Program-made: the position numbers and the translations under genes
DNA from: a virus
Length of the DNA: 62,181 nt
Virus record (IMG/VR): IMGVR_UViG_3300042374_000456
Coordinates: 1-62,181 of that record
Direction: 5' to 3' (one strand)
Shown: positions 34,205 to 43,797 of the stretch, one piece after another
Layout of the letters: every line of letters begins with the position of its first letter
How positions within the stretch are numbered: the stretch's first letter is position 1
Notes under the pieces: model-generated
Databases searched by the model: none
What the model saw: the letters and a program-made list of their open reading frames with translations, nothing else
Told to the model about the DNA's origin: nothing

Positions 34205-36580
34205 ATGGCAGAAAAAATTGTATCACCTGGTGTATTCACAAGAGAGAATGATTTATCATTTTTATCACAGGGTATCGGAGAAATTGGAGCAGCAATAGTA
34301 GGACCTTTCAGTAAAGGACCAGCGTTCTTACCAACTATCGTCAATACACAATCAGAATTTGAAGAAATATTCGGTACACCTGATGGAACATACTATACAG
34401 GGTACGCAGTTCAAAACTATCTAAGAGAAGCAGGAACAGTTACGATTGTTCGTGTCGGACACATAGGTGGATATGAACACGCAGCACCACTTGCAATAGT
34501 AGTTAGTGGCTCAGCCGCACAAGGTGGAAAAAAAATAGTAGCAACTTTACATTCAACGATTGAATCGATTGAAAGTGTTGGATTATTTAGTGGTTCTACA
34601 AATGCAACAATTACATCACCAATTGGAAGTTCTGAATTTTTAATTACAGGCGGTCAATTAAGTGGTTCATTTAGTGCATCAATATTACCATCAGCTGGAA
34701 ACGATATAGGTGATGTATTTGGTGAATCTCCATTTGGAACTAAAAAAGCATACACATACACTTATTTTGAAAAAACAGCAACTGATTTTTCACAATCATT
34801 TGCAACAAGTGCAGCAGATGTTGAATTACTTGAGTTACCAACTCAAATATATAGTGCTACAGATGGTCCAACACACGCATCTACTCCGTGGGTTAAATCT
34901 CAATTGATTAGTGGTGAAAGAAGTGACCTTTTCCGTTTCCATACATTAGGTGATGGTAACCCATATAATACTGAATATAAAGTAAGTATTTTTAATGTTA
35001 AAGCAGCAGGAGTATCTGGTGCAACTGATTACGCAACATTCTCAGTAGTAATTCGTGGATTCAATGATACCGATAGAAAAAAATCAGTAAAAGAAACATA
35101 TAATAACGTTAACTTAGACCCAGCATCTCCAAACTATATTGCTAAAGTAATTGGTGATAGAAATTTGACAATTGATGCAAATGGTAAACAAAGTGAAAAT
35201 GGTGATTACGCAAATCGTTCTAAATTAGTTAGAATAGAAGTGTCACCTGAAGGTACATTCCCTATTATAGCAGCACCTTTTGGACACGAGGCGTATTATA
35301 ATCCTATAAGATTAGCATCTGGTGCAACAGCTGTATATGTACCTAAAGTTATTTACACATCAGGCTCATTTAGTAATACAGCATCATCTGCATATAGATA
35401 TTCTGGTATTGATTTAGAAACTAGTGTAGTAAGAATAAACAACACACAATATTTAAAACCACTACCTGATTATAGTGTAGCGGATGAAATCGCAGGTATA
35501 ACAACCGGTTCAAACCAACTATTTGCATTTGATAACGTAAGTTTAGGATTATCTGCTTCATTATCAACTGATGATACTGCTGAAACAATTGCTAAAAGAC
35601 AATTTACATTAGGATTTCAAGGTGGATTTGATGGTGTAACTCCAACAAGAGTAATAAATAAAGGTGTAGATATATCATCTGGTAATTCACAAGGATTTAA
35701 CTTAGCAACATCAATTGCAAGTGGTTCAGTTGCATATGTAAAAGCAATCAACGCGGTATCCAACCCTGATGATTTTGATATTAACTTAATCGCAGTACCA
35801 GGTATAATTCGTAGACATCATTCATATGCATTTGATTACATAAGTGAAATGTGTGAGAATCGTGAAGATGTATTCTTCATTGGTGATGTAGTTGGATGTG
35901 ATAGTACTGATACGATTGATGCAGCAGTAACAGAAGGTGCATCAGTAGATTCTAACTATGTAGGTACTTACTACCCGTGGGTTAAGACAATCGATAGAAA
36001 CACCAACAAATTAACTGCAGTACCACCATCAGTATTGATGCCAGGTATTTACGCAGCAAATGACGCGGTTGCAGCAGAATGGTTCGCACCAGCTGGTTTA
36101 AATCGTGGTGGAATCGTAGGAGCAGTTTCAGTATTGAATAGATTAACACACGCAGAGAGAGATACATTATACGAAGGAAAAATAAATCCTATCGCATCTT
36201 TCCCTGGTGAGGGTATCGTGGCATTTGGACAGAAAACATTACAAGAAAAATCATCAGCGTTAGATAGAATCAATGTTAGAAGATTACTTATCAAAGTTAA
36301 GAAGTATATCGCTTCTACATCAAGATACTTAGTATTCGAACAAAATACTTCTACCACTCGTTCAAGATTCTTAAATACAGTTAATCCTTATTTAGAAGCA
36401 ATTCAACAAAGACAAGGTTTATATGCATTTAGAGTAGTAATGGATGAGACTAATAACACTCCTGATGTAATTGATAGAAATATATTGGCTGGACAGATTT
36501 TCTTACAACCAACAAAAACAGCTGAATTCATCGTATTAGATTTCAATATCTTACCGACTGGAGCATCGTTCTCAGCATAA
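34205..36580 (+). CDS. 18: Tail sheath protein, gp18-like
   Basis: The contractile sheath of the tail, 791 residues. The N-terminus, SPGVFTRENDLSFLSQGIGEIGAAIVGPFSKGPAFLPTIV, and the C-terminal region (ERDTLYEGKINPIASFPGEGIVAFGQKTL...INVRRLLIKVKKYIASTSRYLVFE) are classic sheath signatures. The middle holds insert domains. It is somewhat longer than T4 gp18 (659). I chose ATG at 34205 because it has AGGAG eight bases upstream and starts the conserved MAEKIVSPGVF; an upstream in-frame ATG at 34169 lacks both. The next gene is the tube protein, the usual pairing. Confidence 0.95.
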   Translation: MAEKIVSPGVFTRENDLSFLSQGIGEIGAAIVGPFSKGPAFLPTIVNTQSEFEEIFGTPDGTYYTGYAVQNYLREAGTVTIVRVGHIGGYEHAAPLAIVVSGSAAQGGKKIVATLHSTIESIESVGLFSGSTNATITSPIGSSEFLITGGQLSGSFSASILPSAGNDIGDVFGESPFGTKKAYTYTYFEKTATDFSQSFATSAADVELLELPTQIYSATDGPTHASTPWVKSQLISGERSDLFRFHTLGDGNPYNTEYKVSIFNVKAAGVSGATDYATFSVVIRGFNDTDRKKSVKETYNNVNLDPASPNYIAKVIGDRNLTIDANGKQSENGDYANRSKLVRIEVSPEGTFPIIAAPFGHEAYYNPIRLASGATAVYVPKVIYTSGSFSNTASSAYRYSGIDLETSVVRINNTQYLKPLPDYSVADEIAGITTGSNQLFAFDNVSLGLSASLSTDDTAETIAKRQFTLGFQGGFDGVTPTRVINKGVDISSGNSQGFNLATSIASGSVAYVKAINAVSNPDDFDINLIAVPGIIRRHHSYAFDYISEMCENREDVFFIGDVVGCDSTDTIDAAVTEGASVDSNYVGTYYPWVKTIDRNTNKLTAVPPSVLMPGIYAANDAVAAEWFAPAGLNRGGIVGAVSVLNRLTHAERDTLYEGKINPIASFPGEGIVAFGQKTLQEKSSALDRINVRRLLIKVKKYIASTSRYLVFEQNTSTTRSRFLNTVNPYLEAIQQRQGLYAFRVVMDETNNTPDVIDRNILAGQIFLQPTKTAEFIVLDFNILPTGASFSA

Positions 36581-36602
36581 ATTTTAAAAAAAAGAGAAAC
36601 CT

Positions 36603-36612
36603 TATATTTATT
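36603..36612 (+). promoter_or_regulatory. Late-type motif TATATTTATT before tube gene
   Basis: It lies 22 bases before the tube gene start, between sheath and tube genes. Confidence 0.45.
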
Positions 36613-36634
36613 AATATAATAGGAGAAAAATAAA

Positions 36635-37123
36635 ATGGCAGAAATATTAGAGTTTAACGAAATGTTCTATACCAACTTTGAACCAAAGATGAAAAATCGT
36701 TTCATCATGGAAATCGGTGGTATCCCTTCATATCTTATCAAAGCTGGAAACAGACCAAACATTCAGTTTGAAGTTGTAACACTTGAACACATCAACTTAA
36801 AAAGAAAGTTGAAAGGTAAAGGTGAATGGCAAGATTTAGAAATCACATTATATGACCCAATTGTACCATCAGGTGCACAGGCAGTAATGGAGTGGGTTAG
36901 AACTTCACATGAATCCCTAACAGGACGTGATGGATATGCAGATTTCTACAAAAAAGATATTGATATCTATATGTTAGGACCAGTTGGTGATAAAATCGAA
37001 CAATGGAAACTAAAAGGTGCATTTATTTCAAACGCACAATTTGGTGATTTAGATTGGACATCAAATGACCCTGCAGAAATCACATTAACGTTATCTTATG
37101 ATTACGCAATACTTGAATTCTAA
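36635..37123 (+). CDS. 19: Tail tube protein, gp19-like
   Basis: The 162-residue protein matches T4 gp19 in length and pattern: NRFIMEIGGIPSYLIKAGNRPNI near the N-terminus, LKRKLKGKGEWQDLEITLYDPI in the middle and a C-terminal AEITLTLSYDYAILEF strand. Hexameric rings of this protein form the inner tube through which DNA passes. It has a strong AGGAG site ten bases before ATG and is followed by a terminator, suggesting a strong monocistronic message suited to an abundant protein. Confidence 0.95.
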   Translation: MAEILEFNEMFYTNFEPKMKNRFIMEIGGIPSYLIKAGNRPNIQFEVVTLEHINLKRKLKGKGEWQDLEITLYDPIVPSGAQAVMEWVRTSHESLTGRDGYADFYKKDIDIYMLGPVGDKIEQWKLKGAFISNAQFGDLDWTSNDPAEITLTLSYDYAILEF

Positions 37124-37146
37124 TAGAATTAAAATATAAAATTAAG

Positions 37147-37175
37147 AAAGGAGATAGAAATATCTCCTTTTTTTT
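37147..37175 (+). terminator. Rho-independent terminator after the tube gene
   Basis: AAAGGAGATA/TATCTCCTTT 10-bp stem with a GAAA loop and a T run. Confidence 0.93.
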
Positions 37176-37192
37176 CAATTTTTTTTTATTTA

Positions 37193-37202
37193 TATATTTA
37201 TA
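37193..37202 (+). promoter_or_regulatory. Late-type promoter motif TATATTTATA
   Basis: Exact motif, 26 bases before the gp26-like gene and right after the tube terminator. Confidence 0.5.
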
Positions 37203-37228
37203 TACAATAAACAAAATAAAGGTAAAAT

Positions 37229-37984
37229 ATGTCACAATACGAATTCGCAACCGAGATAGTATCGTTACCATCACAAGGTAAATGCTATCCAGTAACAAAT
37301 CCATTATCAAGTGGTAACATTGAATTAAAATACATGACCGCAAGAGAGGAGGAAATTCTTTCATCTCAAAGTCTAATTAAAAAAGGTGTAGTATTAGATA
37401 AATTATTCGAAGCAATTATAGTAGATAAAGCAGTAAATCCAGATGATATAATTCTGGGTGATAAGAATGCTATTATGTTGGCAACTCGTATTTTAGGATA
37501 CGGACCTGATTATAAAATTCAAATACAAACCTCAACCGGAGAAACGGATACAATTAGTGTTGATTTGGGTAAAGTTCAAACAAAGGATATCGATTTTAGT
37601 AAATTGACTTCTGATAATCGTTATACATTTAAAACATCTACTGGTAATGTATTAGTTTTTAAATTATTAACTCATGGTGATGAAAAGAGAATTGATGCCG
37701 ATGTTACTGCAATGAAACGATTAAGTAAAGATTCAATGGGTGGAGAATTAACTACTCGTTATCGTTATATGATAGTTTCCGTTGATGGGAATGAAGATAC
37801 TAAATCAATTACTGATTTTATTAATAATAAATTTTTATCAAAAGACACTAAATCTTTTAGAGAGCATTTAAAATCAATCCAACCGGATATTAAAATGGAG
37901 TTTGATTATACTGACCCAGAGACGGGAGAAACGGAGGTACGCTCTATACCAATGGGCGTAAACTTTTTTTGGCCTTCCGAGTAA
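37229..37984 (+). CDS. Baseplate/tail assembly protein, T4 gp26-like (zero-frame product)
   Basis: The 251-residue protein carries the signature of the T4 base-plate protein family containing gp26: LPSQGKCYPVTNPLSSGNIELKYMTAREEEILSSQSLIKKGVVLDKLFEAII at residues 11-62. The rest is a beta-rich region then a helical C-terminus, ending FFWPSE. In T4 this protein belongs to the baseplate hub pathway; it may be an assembly chaperone. AAAGGT lies seven bases before ATG. A run of seven T at 37964-37970, eight codons from the stop, appears to let some ribosomes shift into a second frame that continues to 38195. Confidence 0.8.
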   Translation: MSQYEFATEIVSLPSQGKCYPVTNPLSSGNIELKYMTAREEEILSSQSLIKKGVVLDKLFEAIIVDKAVNPDDIILGDKNAIMLATRILGYGPDYKIQIQTSTGETDTISVDLGKVQTKDIDFSKLTSDNRYTFKTSTGNVLVFKLLTHGDEKRIDADVTAMKRLSKDSMGGELTTRYRYMIVSVDGNEDTKSITDFINNKFLSKDTKSFREHLKSIQPDIKMEFDYTDPETGETEVRSIPMGVNFFWPSE

Positions 37985-38195
37985 TTATTCTGTCCTATTA
38001 CATAAACAAATTTTTGAATTATGTTATCATGGACATGGATTCATTCAATCCGATGTTTATAGATTACCAATTCATTTAAGAAATTTTTATTATAAAGAAT
38101 TGGTTGATGCTAAGAAAAAGGAAAATGATGCCACAAATAAAGCACAAAAAACTAGCCAACCATCAAAAGGACCTGGTGTAAGAGTGAGGAAATAA
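37962..38195 (+). CDS. Second-frame extension of the gp26-like protein via +1 (or -2) frameshift
   Basis: This frame opens right after a stop at 37959-37961 and stays open to TAA at 38193-38195. It reads, after the T7 run, GLPSNYSVLLHKQIF then ELCYHGHGFIQSDVYRLPIH and LRNFYYKELVDAKKKE, ending in a basic tail. It contains no ATG at all and no GTG or TTG in its first 40 codons. The overlap spans the zero-frame stop. The pattern resembles the second component of tail assembly chaperones, which in many phages is made by programmed frameshifting. A terminator stem begins within its final codons, marking the true 3' end. A +1 shift at TTT TTT T would give a 321-residue fusion. Confidence 0.75.
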   Translation, partial: TFFGLPSNYSVLLHKQIFELCYHGHGFIQSDVYRLPIHLRNFYYKELVDAKKKENDATNKAQKTSQPSKGPGVRVRK

Positions 38196-38211
38196 ATTCC
38201 TCACTTTTTTT
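38184..38211 (+). terminator. Rho-independent terminator overlapping the frameshift ORF stop
   Basis: GTGAGGAA/TTCCTCAC stem, five-base loop containing part of the stop codon region, then seven T. Confidence 0.92.
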
Positions 38212-38217
38212 ATGTCT

Positions 38218-38227
38218 TATATTTATA
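38218..38227 (+). promoter_or_regulatory. Late-type promoter motif TATATTTATA
   Basis: Exact motif directly after a terminator; 9 bases before the first ATG and 21 before the second of the next gene. Confidence 0.45.
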
Positions 38228-38236
38228 GTAGTATAA

Positions 38237-38500
38237 ATGGAAAATACTATGAAATTAACTGAAACAAAGAAAAAAAGCATAAAAGAATTTATAACCAAAA
38301 AACATTCTATACGAGAAGGTGTAATAGAATATATCTTTGGAAAAATTTTAGTAAATAAACTAAAAAACGATAAAGATTTTGTTGCTATGGCTAATAAATT
38401 AGATAGAGATATGCAAGAGCTTAGAGATGAGGTAGAAAGATTAAAAGCTCAAGGGAAACGAATTCCTAACTCATATAAACATATCTTAAACATAGATTAA
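38237..38500 (+). CDS. Small helical protein before the tape-measure gene (87 aa)
   Basis: A basic, almost entirely helical protein (TETKKKSIKEFITKKHSI, then VAMANKLDRDMQELRDEVERLKAQG). No family recognised. The start could also be the ATG at 38249, which gives a spacing from the late motif closer to that of other genes. It heads the tape-measure/baseplate unit. Confidence 0.7.
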   Translation: MENTMKLTETKKKSIKEFITKKHSIREGVIEYIFGKILVNKLKNDKDFVAMANKLDRDMQELRDEVERLKAQGKRIPNSYKHILNID

Positions 38501-38517
38501 TTTAGAATATTAATATA

Positions 38518-41112
38518 ATGGCAGACCAGCAACAAAATTTAAAATATGCCAAAGAGATGGCAGACAAACAACGGGAGCAAGTTCGTATTCAAGAAGAATA
38601 CAACGAAGCTATAAAAATGTCTTCATCTCTAAGTAGTAAATTACAGGATGATATAGAGTATACAGTAAAAACAAATGCAGAATTAGGTGAAAAGGCTAAG
38701 GAGTATTTGGGTAGTTTAAAATCTTCAATAAGTGGATTATCTTCATCAAAAGATATTAGTAAACAATTAGTCACTATTGAACAAGATAAATTAAAAATAC
38801 AAAATAATGCATTTAATTTAACTGAAGCCGAAAACACTGCATTATTAGAACAATTAGATATTGCTAAAAGGGCTCTAAATATAGAAGAACAACGGGTATT
38901 AATAACTGAAAAAGTAAATCAAGCAGCAACAAAACTATCGGAAACAATGGGGGGTGCGTTTGATGGATTGGTAGCAAGTGTAAAAGAGATACCTGTAATT
39001 GGTAAGTTATTAGGTGGGTTGGGTGATATTGGTACAAAAATGTTAAAAGAAAAATTATCCAACGCCGCAATGAAATTTACCACCGATTTTTCTAAAGGTT
39101 TGGCAGATGGTAAGGGAACTATGCAAGCATTATCTGGTGCAGCAGGAGGGTTAGGTAAATCATTATCATTTCTTGCAAATCCATACGTTTTAGTAGCAGC
39201 AGCAGTATTGGCTGTAGCACTAGCAGGTGTATTAGCATTTTATAAAATGAGTGCAGCAGCTAAACAATTTAGAGAAGAGACTGGGTTATTAAACTCTCAA
39301 ACAAAAGGTTTAGAAGCTCAAATTGGTAGAGTATATAGTGCAACGGCCCCATTGGGTGGTTCAATGGAAGATGCTTCTAAAGCCGCAACTGCGTTCACAC
39401 GCGAATTTAGTGGTATCGAATTGGCATCCGATGAAGTACTAACTTCAATGGTAGTAATGAACAAAAATTTTGGAGTTGGAGTAGAAGAAGCATCTAAATT
39501 AAATAAAGTAATTCAAAATATAGGTGGATTAAGTGCAGAACAATCACAAGCACTAATAGGTCAAACTGTATCTATGGCTCAGTTAGCCAATGTTGCTCCA
39601 AGTCAAGTTATTAAAGATATGGCTGAAAATTCTGAATATGCTTATAAGTATTTTCAGGGTTCTCCGCAAGAACTAGCTAAAGCAGCAGTTCAAGCAGCCA
39701 AATTAGGAACATCTATTGGTGAGGCAGGAAAAGTAGCAGATAATTTATTAGATTTTGAAAATAGTATTACCTCAGAATTAGAAGCAAGTGCAATATTAGG
39801 TACTAATCTAAATTTAGGTCAAGCAAGATATCTAGCAGCAAATGGAAAAATATTAGAAGCACAACAATCGGTTGTTGACCAAGTAGGACAATTAGGAGAT
39901 TTGACAAAATTAAATACATTTGAACAAGAGGCCCTTACAAAAGCAACTGGTATGTCAATATCTGATTTAGAAAATCAAAGAAGAATTAAAGAACGATTTA
40001 GTGATTTAGATGAAGAACAACTAGCTGCTGCACTACAATTTCAAAAAACGGGTGGTGATATAAGTAAAATGACTAAAGCAGATTTGACAGAACAAACTAA
40101 AAAATTAGCCTTACAACAAGAAATGCAAACAGAATTTGATAAATCTGCTAATGCATTAAGTGCAATAGGCAGTGAATTTATGATGTCATTATTACCAATC
40201 GGTAAATTTTTAATGGATGTATTGATGGTTGGTATATCATACCTACAAGGGGTATGGGGTCCTATTGCAAAAGCAGTTGGTCATGTTGTAGATGCAGTTA
40301 GTAAGATATTTAAACCATTTCAAGATTTATTTGGAACATCTGGGGGTGGTATGATGATGAAAGTATTTGAATTTATTGGTAATATAGTAGGTGGTTCACT
40401 TACATTTGCATTTGAATATATAGCAGGTGTAGTTGGTTCAATAGCAGATGTAATTGGTGGGGTATTTAAAATCATAAAAGGTATATTTACTTTGGATTTT
40501 GGAATGGTAATGGAAGGACTAGGACAAGGATTAAAAGGTATTTTTGGATATATTTTACGTTTACCTATTGCATTATTTAACGCGTTTTTAGATATGTTCC
40601 CTGATTTGGGTGCAAAAATTGTAGATTTCTTTAGTAGTATTGGTAGTAAAATGAAAGGATTTTTTTCAGGTATACTACCCTCTTGGTTAGGAGGTTCTAA
40701 AAGTGATGCATCAAAAGTACAATCGGAAGCAGCAACAACACCTCCACCTGCAATAAATGACGGTATTGTTCAAAATGGTAAAATAATAAGTACAAATCCA
40801 GCAGATACTTTAATAGCAACAAAAAAACCTAACGAATTAGTAAACTCAGTAAAACCACCAGATGGATTATCAACTCCAGTAGCTCCAGCTGAAGGTGGTA
40901 TAGGTGGGTTATTAAATGGTGTAGGTGATTATATGGGTAAAGTTGCAGGTTCATTCAATGGTAGCAATAGAATTATAGAAAAATTAGATGAATTAATACT
41001 TGCTACACGCGGCGGTAAAAATATCTATATGGATAGAGAAAAAGTTTCATCAGCAGTCGCAACAACAAACGAAAAAAGTGGTGAAAACCGATTTGGATTA
41101 ATGGGAGCTTAA
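38518..41112 (+). CDS. Tail tape measure protein
   Basis: The 864-residue protein is mostly helical with a charged coiled-coil N-terminus (residues 1-130). Ala/Gly-rich hydrophobic segments follow (around 220-242, VLVAAAVLAVALAGVLAFY), with more hydrophobic helices at about 570-690 (LPIGKFLMDVLMVGISYLQG, FEYIAGVVGSIADVIGGVFKIIKGIF). It ends in a Pro/Gly-rich tail. Such composition, and its place between sheath/tube genes and baseplate genes, identify a tape measure that sets tail length and is expelled into the envelope. In T4 this role is played by gp29; sequence similarity to it is not obvious by eye. The next gene starts two bases after the stop. Confidence 0.8.
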   Translation: MADQQQNLKYAKEMADKQREQVRIQEEYNEAIKMSSSLSSKLQDDIEYTVKTNAELGEKAKEYLGSLKSSISGLSSSKDISKQLVTIEQDKLKIQNNAFNLTEAENTALLEQLDIAKRALNIEEQRVLITEKVNQAATKLSETMGGAFDGLVASVKEIPVIGKLLGGLGDIGTKMLKEKLSNAAMKFTTDFSKGLADGKGTMQALSGAAGGLGKSLSFLANPYVLVAAAVLAVALAGVLAFYKMSAAAKQFREETGLLNSQTKGLEAQIGRVYSATAPLGGSMEDASKAATAFTREFSGIELASDEVLTSMVVMNKNFGVGVEEASKLNKVIQNIGGLSAEQSQALIGQTVSMAQLANVAPSQVIKDMAENSEYAYKYFQGSPQELAKAAVQAAKLGTSIGEAGKVADNLLDFENSITSELEASAILGTNLNLGQARYLAANGKILEAQQSVVDQVGQLGDLTKLNTFEQEALTKATGMSISDLENQRRIKERFSDLDEEQLAAALQFQKTGGDISKMTKADLTEQTKKLALQQEMQTEFDKSANALSAIGSEFMMSLLPIGKFLMDVLMVGISYLQGVWGPIAKAVGHVVDAVSKIFKPFQDLFGTSGGGMMMKVFEFIGNIVGGSLTFAFEYIAGVVGSIADVIGGVFKIIKGIFTLDFGMVMEGLGQGLKGIFGYILRLPIALFNAFLDMFPDLGAKIVDFFSSIGSKMKGFFSGILPSWLGGSKSDASKVQSEAATTPPPAINDGIVQNGKIISTNPADTLIATKKPNELVNSVKPPDGLSTPVAPAEGGIGGLLNGVGDYMGKVAGSFNGSNRIIEKLDELILATRGGKNIYMDREKVSSAVATTNEKSGENRFGLMGA

Positions 41113-41114
41113 TT

Positions 41115-43787
41115 ATGCCAACAATATTAGAATTATTTAGAGGTTCGAATAAAGATATAACTCCAACCATATTGGACTTAACTCCCGTGCAAGAATTATT
41201 TGTAGGTTCTACTCAAGAAAAAAGTGTAAAATCAGACCAAATAAATTTAATAGAACAAGAACTTAGTGGTATTCGTATAAAAACTAAGGTAGAATTAAAT
41301 AATCCATTAATTTATGGTAACGAAGCAATTCGTATAGCAACTCGTTCAACATCATCGGTTGAGAAAATGAAACAGGCAACTGGTGGAAGTGCAGGAGATG
41401 GTGGATTGATTGGTAAAGGATTAGGTGCTATTACCGGTGGTAAATTTGGTAAATTTGTTTTTGGTGGTAAAGTTACATCATTATCTCAAGCAAGAGATGG
41501 TGTAAATTCACGTATAGGTATTCCAGGAAATGCTATCCCAACTTATGTATATAATACAAATGGATTACAATCAGGATTAGAACCAGATACAATGATTACT
41601 CTTGCAAAAATTAGAAATGATGCAAAGGGTACAATCGTTGGCACATTCCTAAAAAATACCGGTGGTGGTAATCCAAAAACAATTGGCAAACAAATAATAG
41701 GTCAGGGTATCTCATTAGTAAAGGATAAATTAAGAACTGCTCTATTTGGTAATCCAAATACATTAGGTGCTAATACCGCAGGTGCAACTGATAAGTACGA
41801 ATATAGTTCAAAACTACCATATTCAAAACAAATTGATAATGTTAAATTTAATTCAAAATCAGTAAGTAAAGTAGATAAAGGTGCAACTGATATTACTAAA
41901 AAAGTAACTCAATTACAACTTGATGCTAAGAAAAAATTAGGAGAGGCATCTACAAACGCAACTGCATCTCTAAAACAAAAACTAAAAGGTTCTGCATCAC
42001 CAACTGCACTTGATAAACTTTTAGAAGAAAAAGCTAAAGAAAAAGCTGATAATGCTAGACCATATAATGAAAAATATAGTTCATATATAACATCGAATAG
42101 TAAAGAAACTAATTTAGGAATACCAACTGCTGAATCTACCGATACTGCAAAAAAAGATTCGGCAGAGATTGGTAAGGCTAAAGAAAAATTAGGGTCAACT
42201 ACTACCTCAGTAAAAGATAAACTAAAAGGTACGGAATCTAAATCTGAAATAGATAAAGCAGTTGAATCAAAAACTAAAACAACTACTGCTACCGAAAAAA
42301 CATATAGTGAAAAAATGGATGTTAATACCTTAAATGGAATTGACTTATCCTTAGTATCTCCTGTGTATGGAATTGATAGAAGAAACACAAAAGGTGTGTT
42401 TGGTACATCACCAAACGCATTTAAAGATATAAAAAATAATACTGGTGCTGTTATGCCCAATGACCCAACTAATCCATATAGTGGAGTAGTAGGTGGTCAA
42501 AAAATTCCTACATTGGAAACAAAATATGGAATAACAAGTAATAAAGGTGATTTAATTAATAGTTCTTATGGAGTAAAAGGTAATGGTAATGGAGATGATA
42601 AAGATTTAGTAACATTTTCAATAGCAGGGGTAGGTGATTCTCAAAAAGTATATTTCAGAACCCTAATAACAAGTTTAAGCGAAACAGTTTCACCAACTTG
42701 GGATTCTGCAAAATTTGTTGGTAATCCATATAGTTACTACACATATGGTGGAGTAGAAAGAACCCTATCATTACAATTAAAAATGTATTGTATGAATTCA
42801 GCTGAATTATCAACAATGTGGCAACGAATTCAATTTTTAACTGGTAAAGCATATCCAACTATTGATAAAAATAATTTAGTGAATCCACCATTTATTGAAT
42901 TTACATTGGGTAATATGTATCAACAGAAAACTGCATTTATAAACTCTCTTTCGTATACATTCCCTGATGATGGTGTATGGGAAACTGCAAATGGTAATCA
43001 ATTACCAAAAATAGTTGAAGTCCAAATGGAATTTAAATTTGTTGAAAATATTGGTGCAGAACTTAAACTTTATGGAACTCCAATTTCTAAAGAGGCAGTT
43101 AAAGTAATTAATAAGAGAAAGGCTCAACAATCCGGCAACACAACTGCTGTAAGTCAACAACCAAAAACAGGTGGCGGTGCGCCAACTACAAATAGTGGAG
43201 GAACTGCAAGTACACCTCAAGTAGTTCAACCAACAACACCTCCGGCACCAATTAATAGTGTAGGTGTACCACAAACCCAAGCACCTAAAACCGAATCAAA
43301 GAGTGGTGGTATGTTAGGAGTAGATTCTACACCAAAATCATTAGATACAGGGAAACCAGCGGAAACCCCAAAAGAAAGTAGCGATGCGGCTTCATTGGCT
43401 GCAATTGTAGCTACTACTGAAACATCGTTTGAAGAAAAATCTAAAAAAGCATACGAAAAATATAAGAGTCAAGGGATTTCAGACAAGATATCAGGTTGGT
43501 TTAGTAATTTAGAAGCGAATGATGCAAAAATAACAAATATTAAAAAAATAGGAGAAGAAGACTGGTTTGCAAATGTAGAATATAAAGATGAACCAGGACA
43601 TATCAATAATTTTGTTTTTTCTGAGACTTATAGGAGAGAAAGTTATGGTGTATGGGTTCAAAGAAATAATGGTAAAGACCCAATGAATAAATCTTTTAGT
43701 GGGTTTGTTCGACCATCAACCGGTGAGGGAGACCCACAAGGTAAAGCCGCATTAGATAGAATTAATAAAGCACGAGAAAATCGATAA
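41115..43787 (+). CDS. Baseplate tail-tube initiator-like protein (gp48/gp54 type) with long low-complexity parts
   Basis: Residues about 500-665 match the phage baseplate tube-initiator pattern: VYFRTLITSLSETVSPTWDSAKFVGNPYSYYTYGGVERTLSLQLKMYCMNSAELSTMWQRIQFLTG, then IEFTLGNMYQQKTAFINSLSYTFPDDGVWE and LPKIVEVQMEFKFVENIG. T4 gp48/gp54 nucleate the tail tube on the baseplate. The first 490 residues are unusual: Lys/Thr/Ala-rich repeats such as KEKLGSTTTSVKDKLKG and KKKLGEASTNATASLKQKLKG. A Pro/Thr-rich linker follows the core, then a small C-terminal domain. At 890 residues it is far longer than T4 gp54 (about 320). It is coupled to its neighbours by short spacing. Confidence 0.72.
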   Translation: MPTILELFRGSNKDITPTILDLTPVQELFVGSTQEKSVKSDQINLIEQELSGIRIKTKVELNNPLIYGNEAIRIATRSTSSVEKMKQATGGSAGDGGLIGKGLGAITGGKFGKFVFGGKVTSLSQARDGVNSRIGIPGNAIPTYVYNTNGLQSGLEPDTMITLAKIRNDAKGTIVGTFLKNTGGGNPKTIGKQIIGQGISLVKDKLRTALFGNPNTLGANTAGATDKYEYSSKLPYSKQIDNVKFNSKSVSKVDKGATDITKKVTQLQLDAKKKLGEASTNATASLKQKLKGSASPTALDKLLEEKAKEKADNARPYNEKYSSYITSNSKETNLGIPTAESTDTAKKDSAEIGKAKEKLGSTTTSVKDKLKGTESKSEIDKAVESKTKTTTATEKTYSEKMDVNTLNGIDLSLVSPVYGIDRRNTKGVFGTSPNAFKDIKNNTGAVMPNDPTNPYSGVVGGQKIPTLETKYGITSNKGDLINSSYGVKGNGNGDDKDLVTFSIAGVGDSQKVYFRTLITSLSETVSPTWDSAKFVGNPYSYYTYGGVERTLSLQLKMYCMNSAELSTMWQRIQFLTGKAYPTIDKNNLVNPPFIEFTLGNMYQQKTAFINSLSYTFPDDGVWETANGNQLPKIVEVQMEFKFVENIGAELKLYGTPISKEAVKVINKRKAQQSGNTTAVSQQPKTGGGAPTTNSGGTASTPQVVQPTTPPAPINSVGVPQTQAPKTESKSGGMLGVDSTPKSLDTGKPAETPKESSDAASLAAIVATTETSFEEKSKKAYEKYKSQGISDKISGWFSNLEANDAKITNIKKIGEEDWFANVEYKDEPGHINNFVFSETYRRESYGVWVQRNNGKDPMNKSFSGFVRPSTGEGDPQGKAALDRINKARENR

Positions 43788-43797
43788 TAAATAAATT

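Noticed and set aside
41909-42460. Long open frame on the minus strand inside the baseplate gene
   Set aside because: It lies opposite Lys/Thr-rich repeats of a clear + strand protein, has low-complexity Ser/Phe/Leu content and no promoter or binding site.
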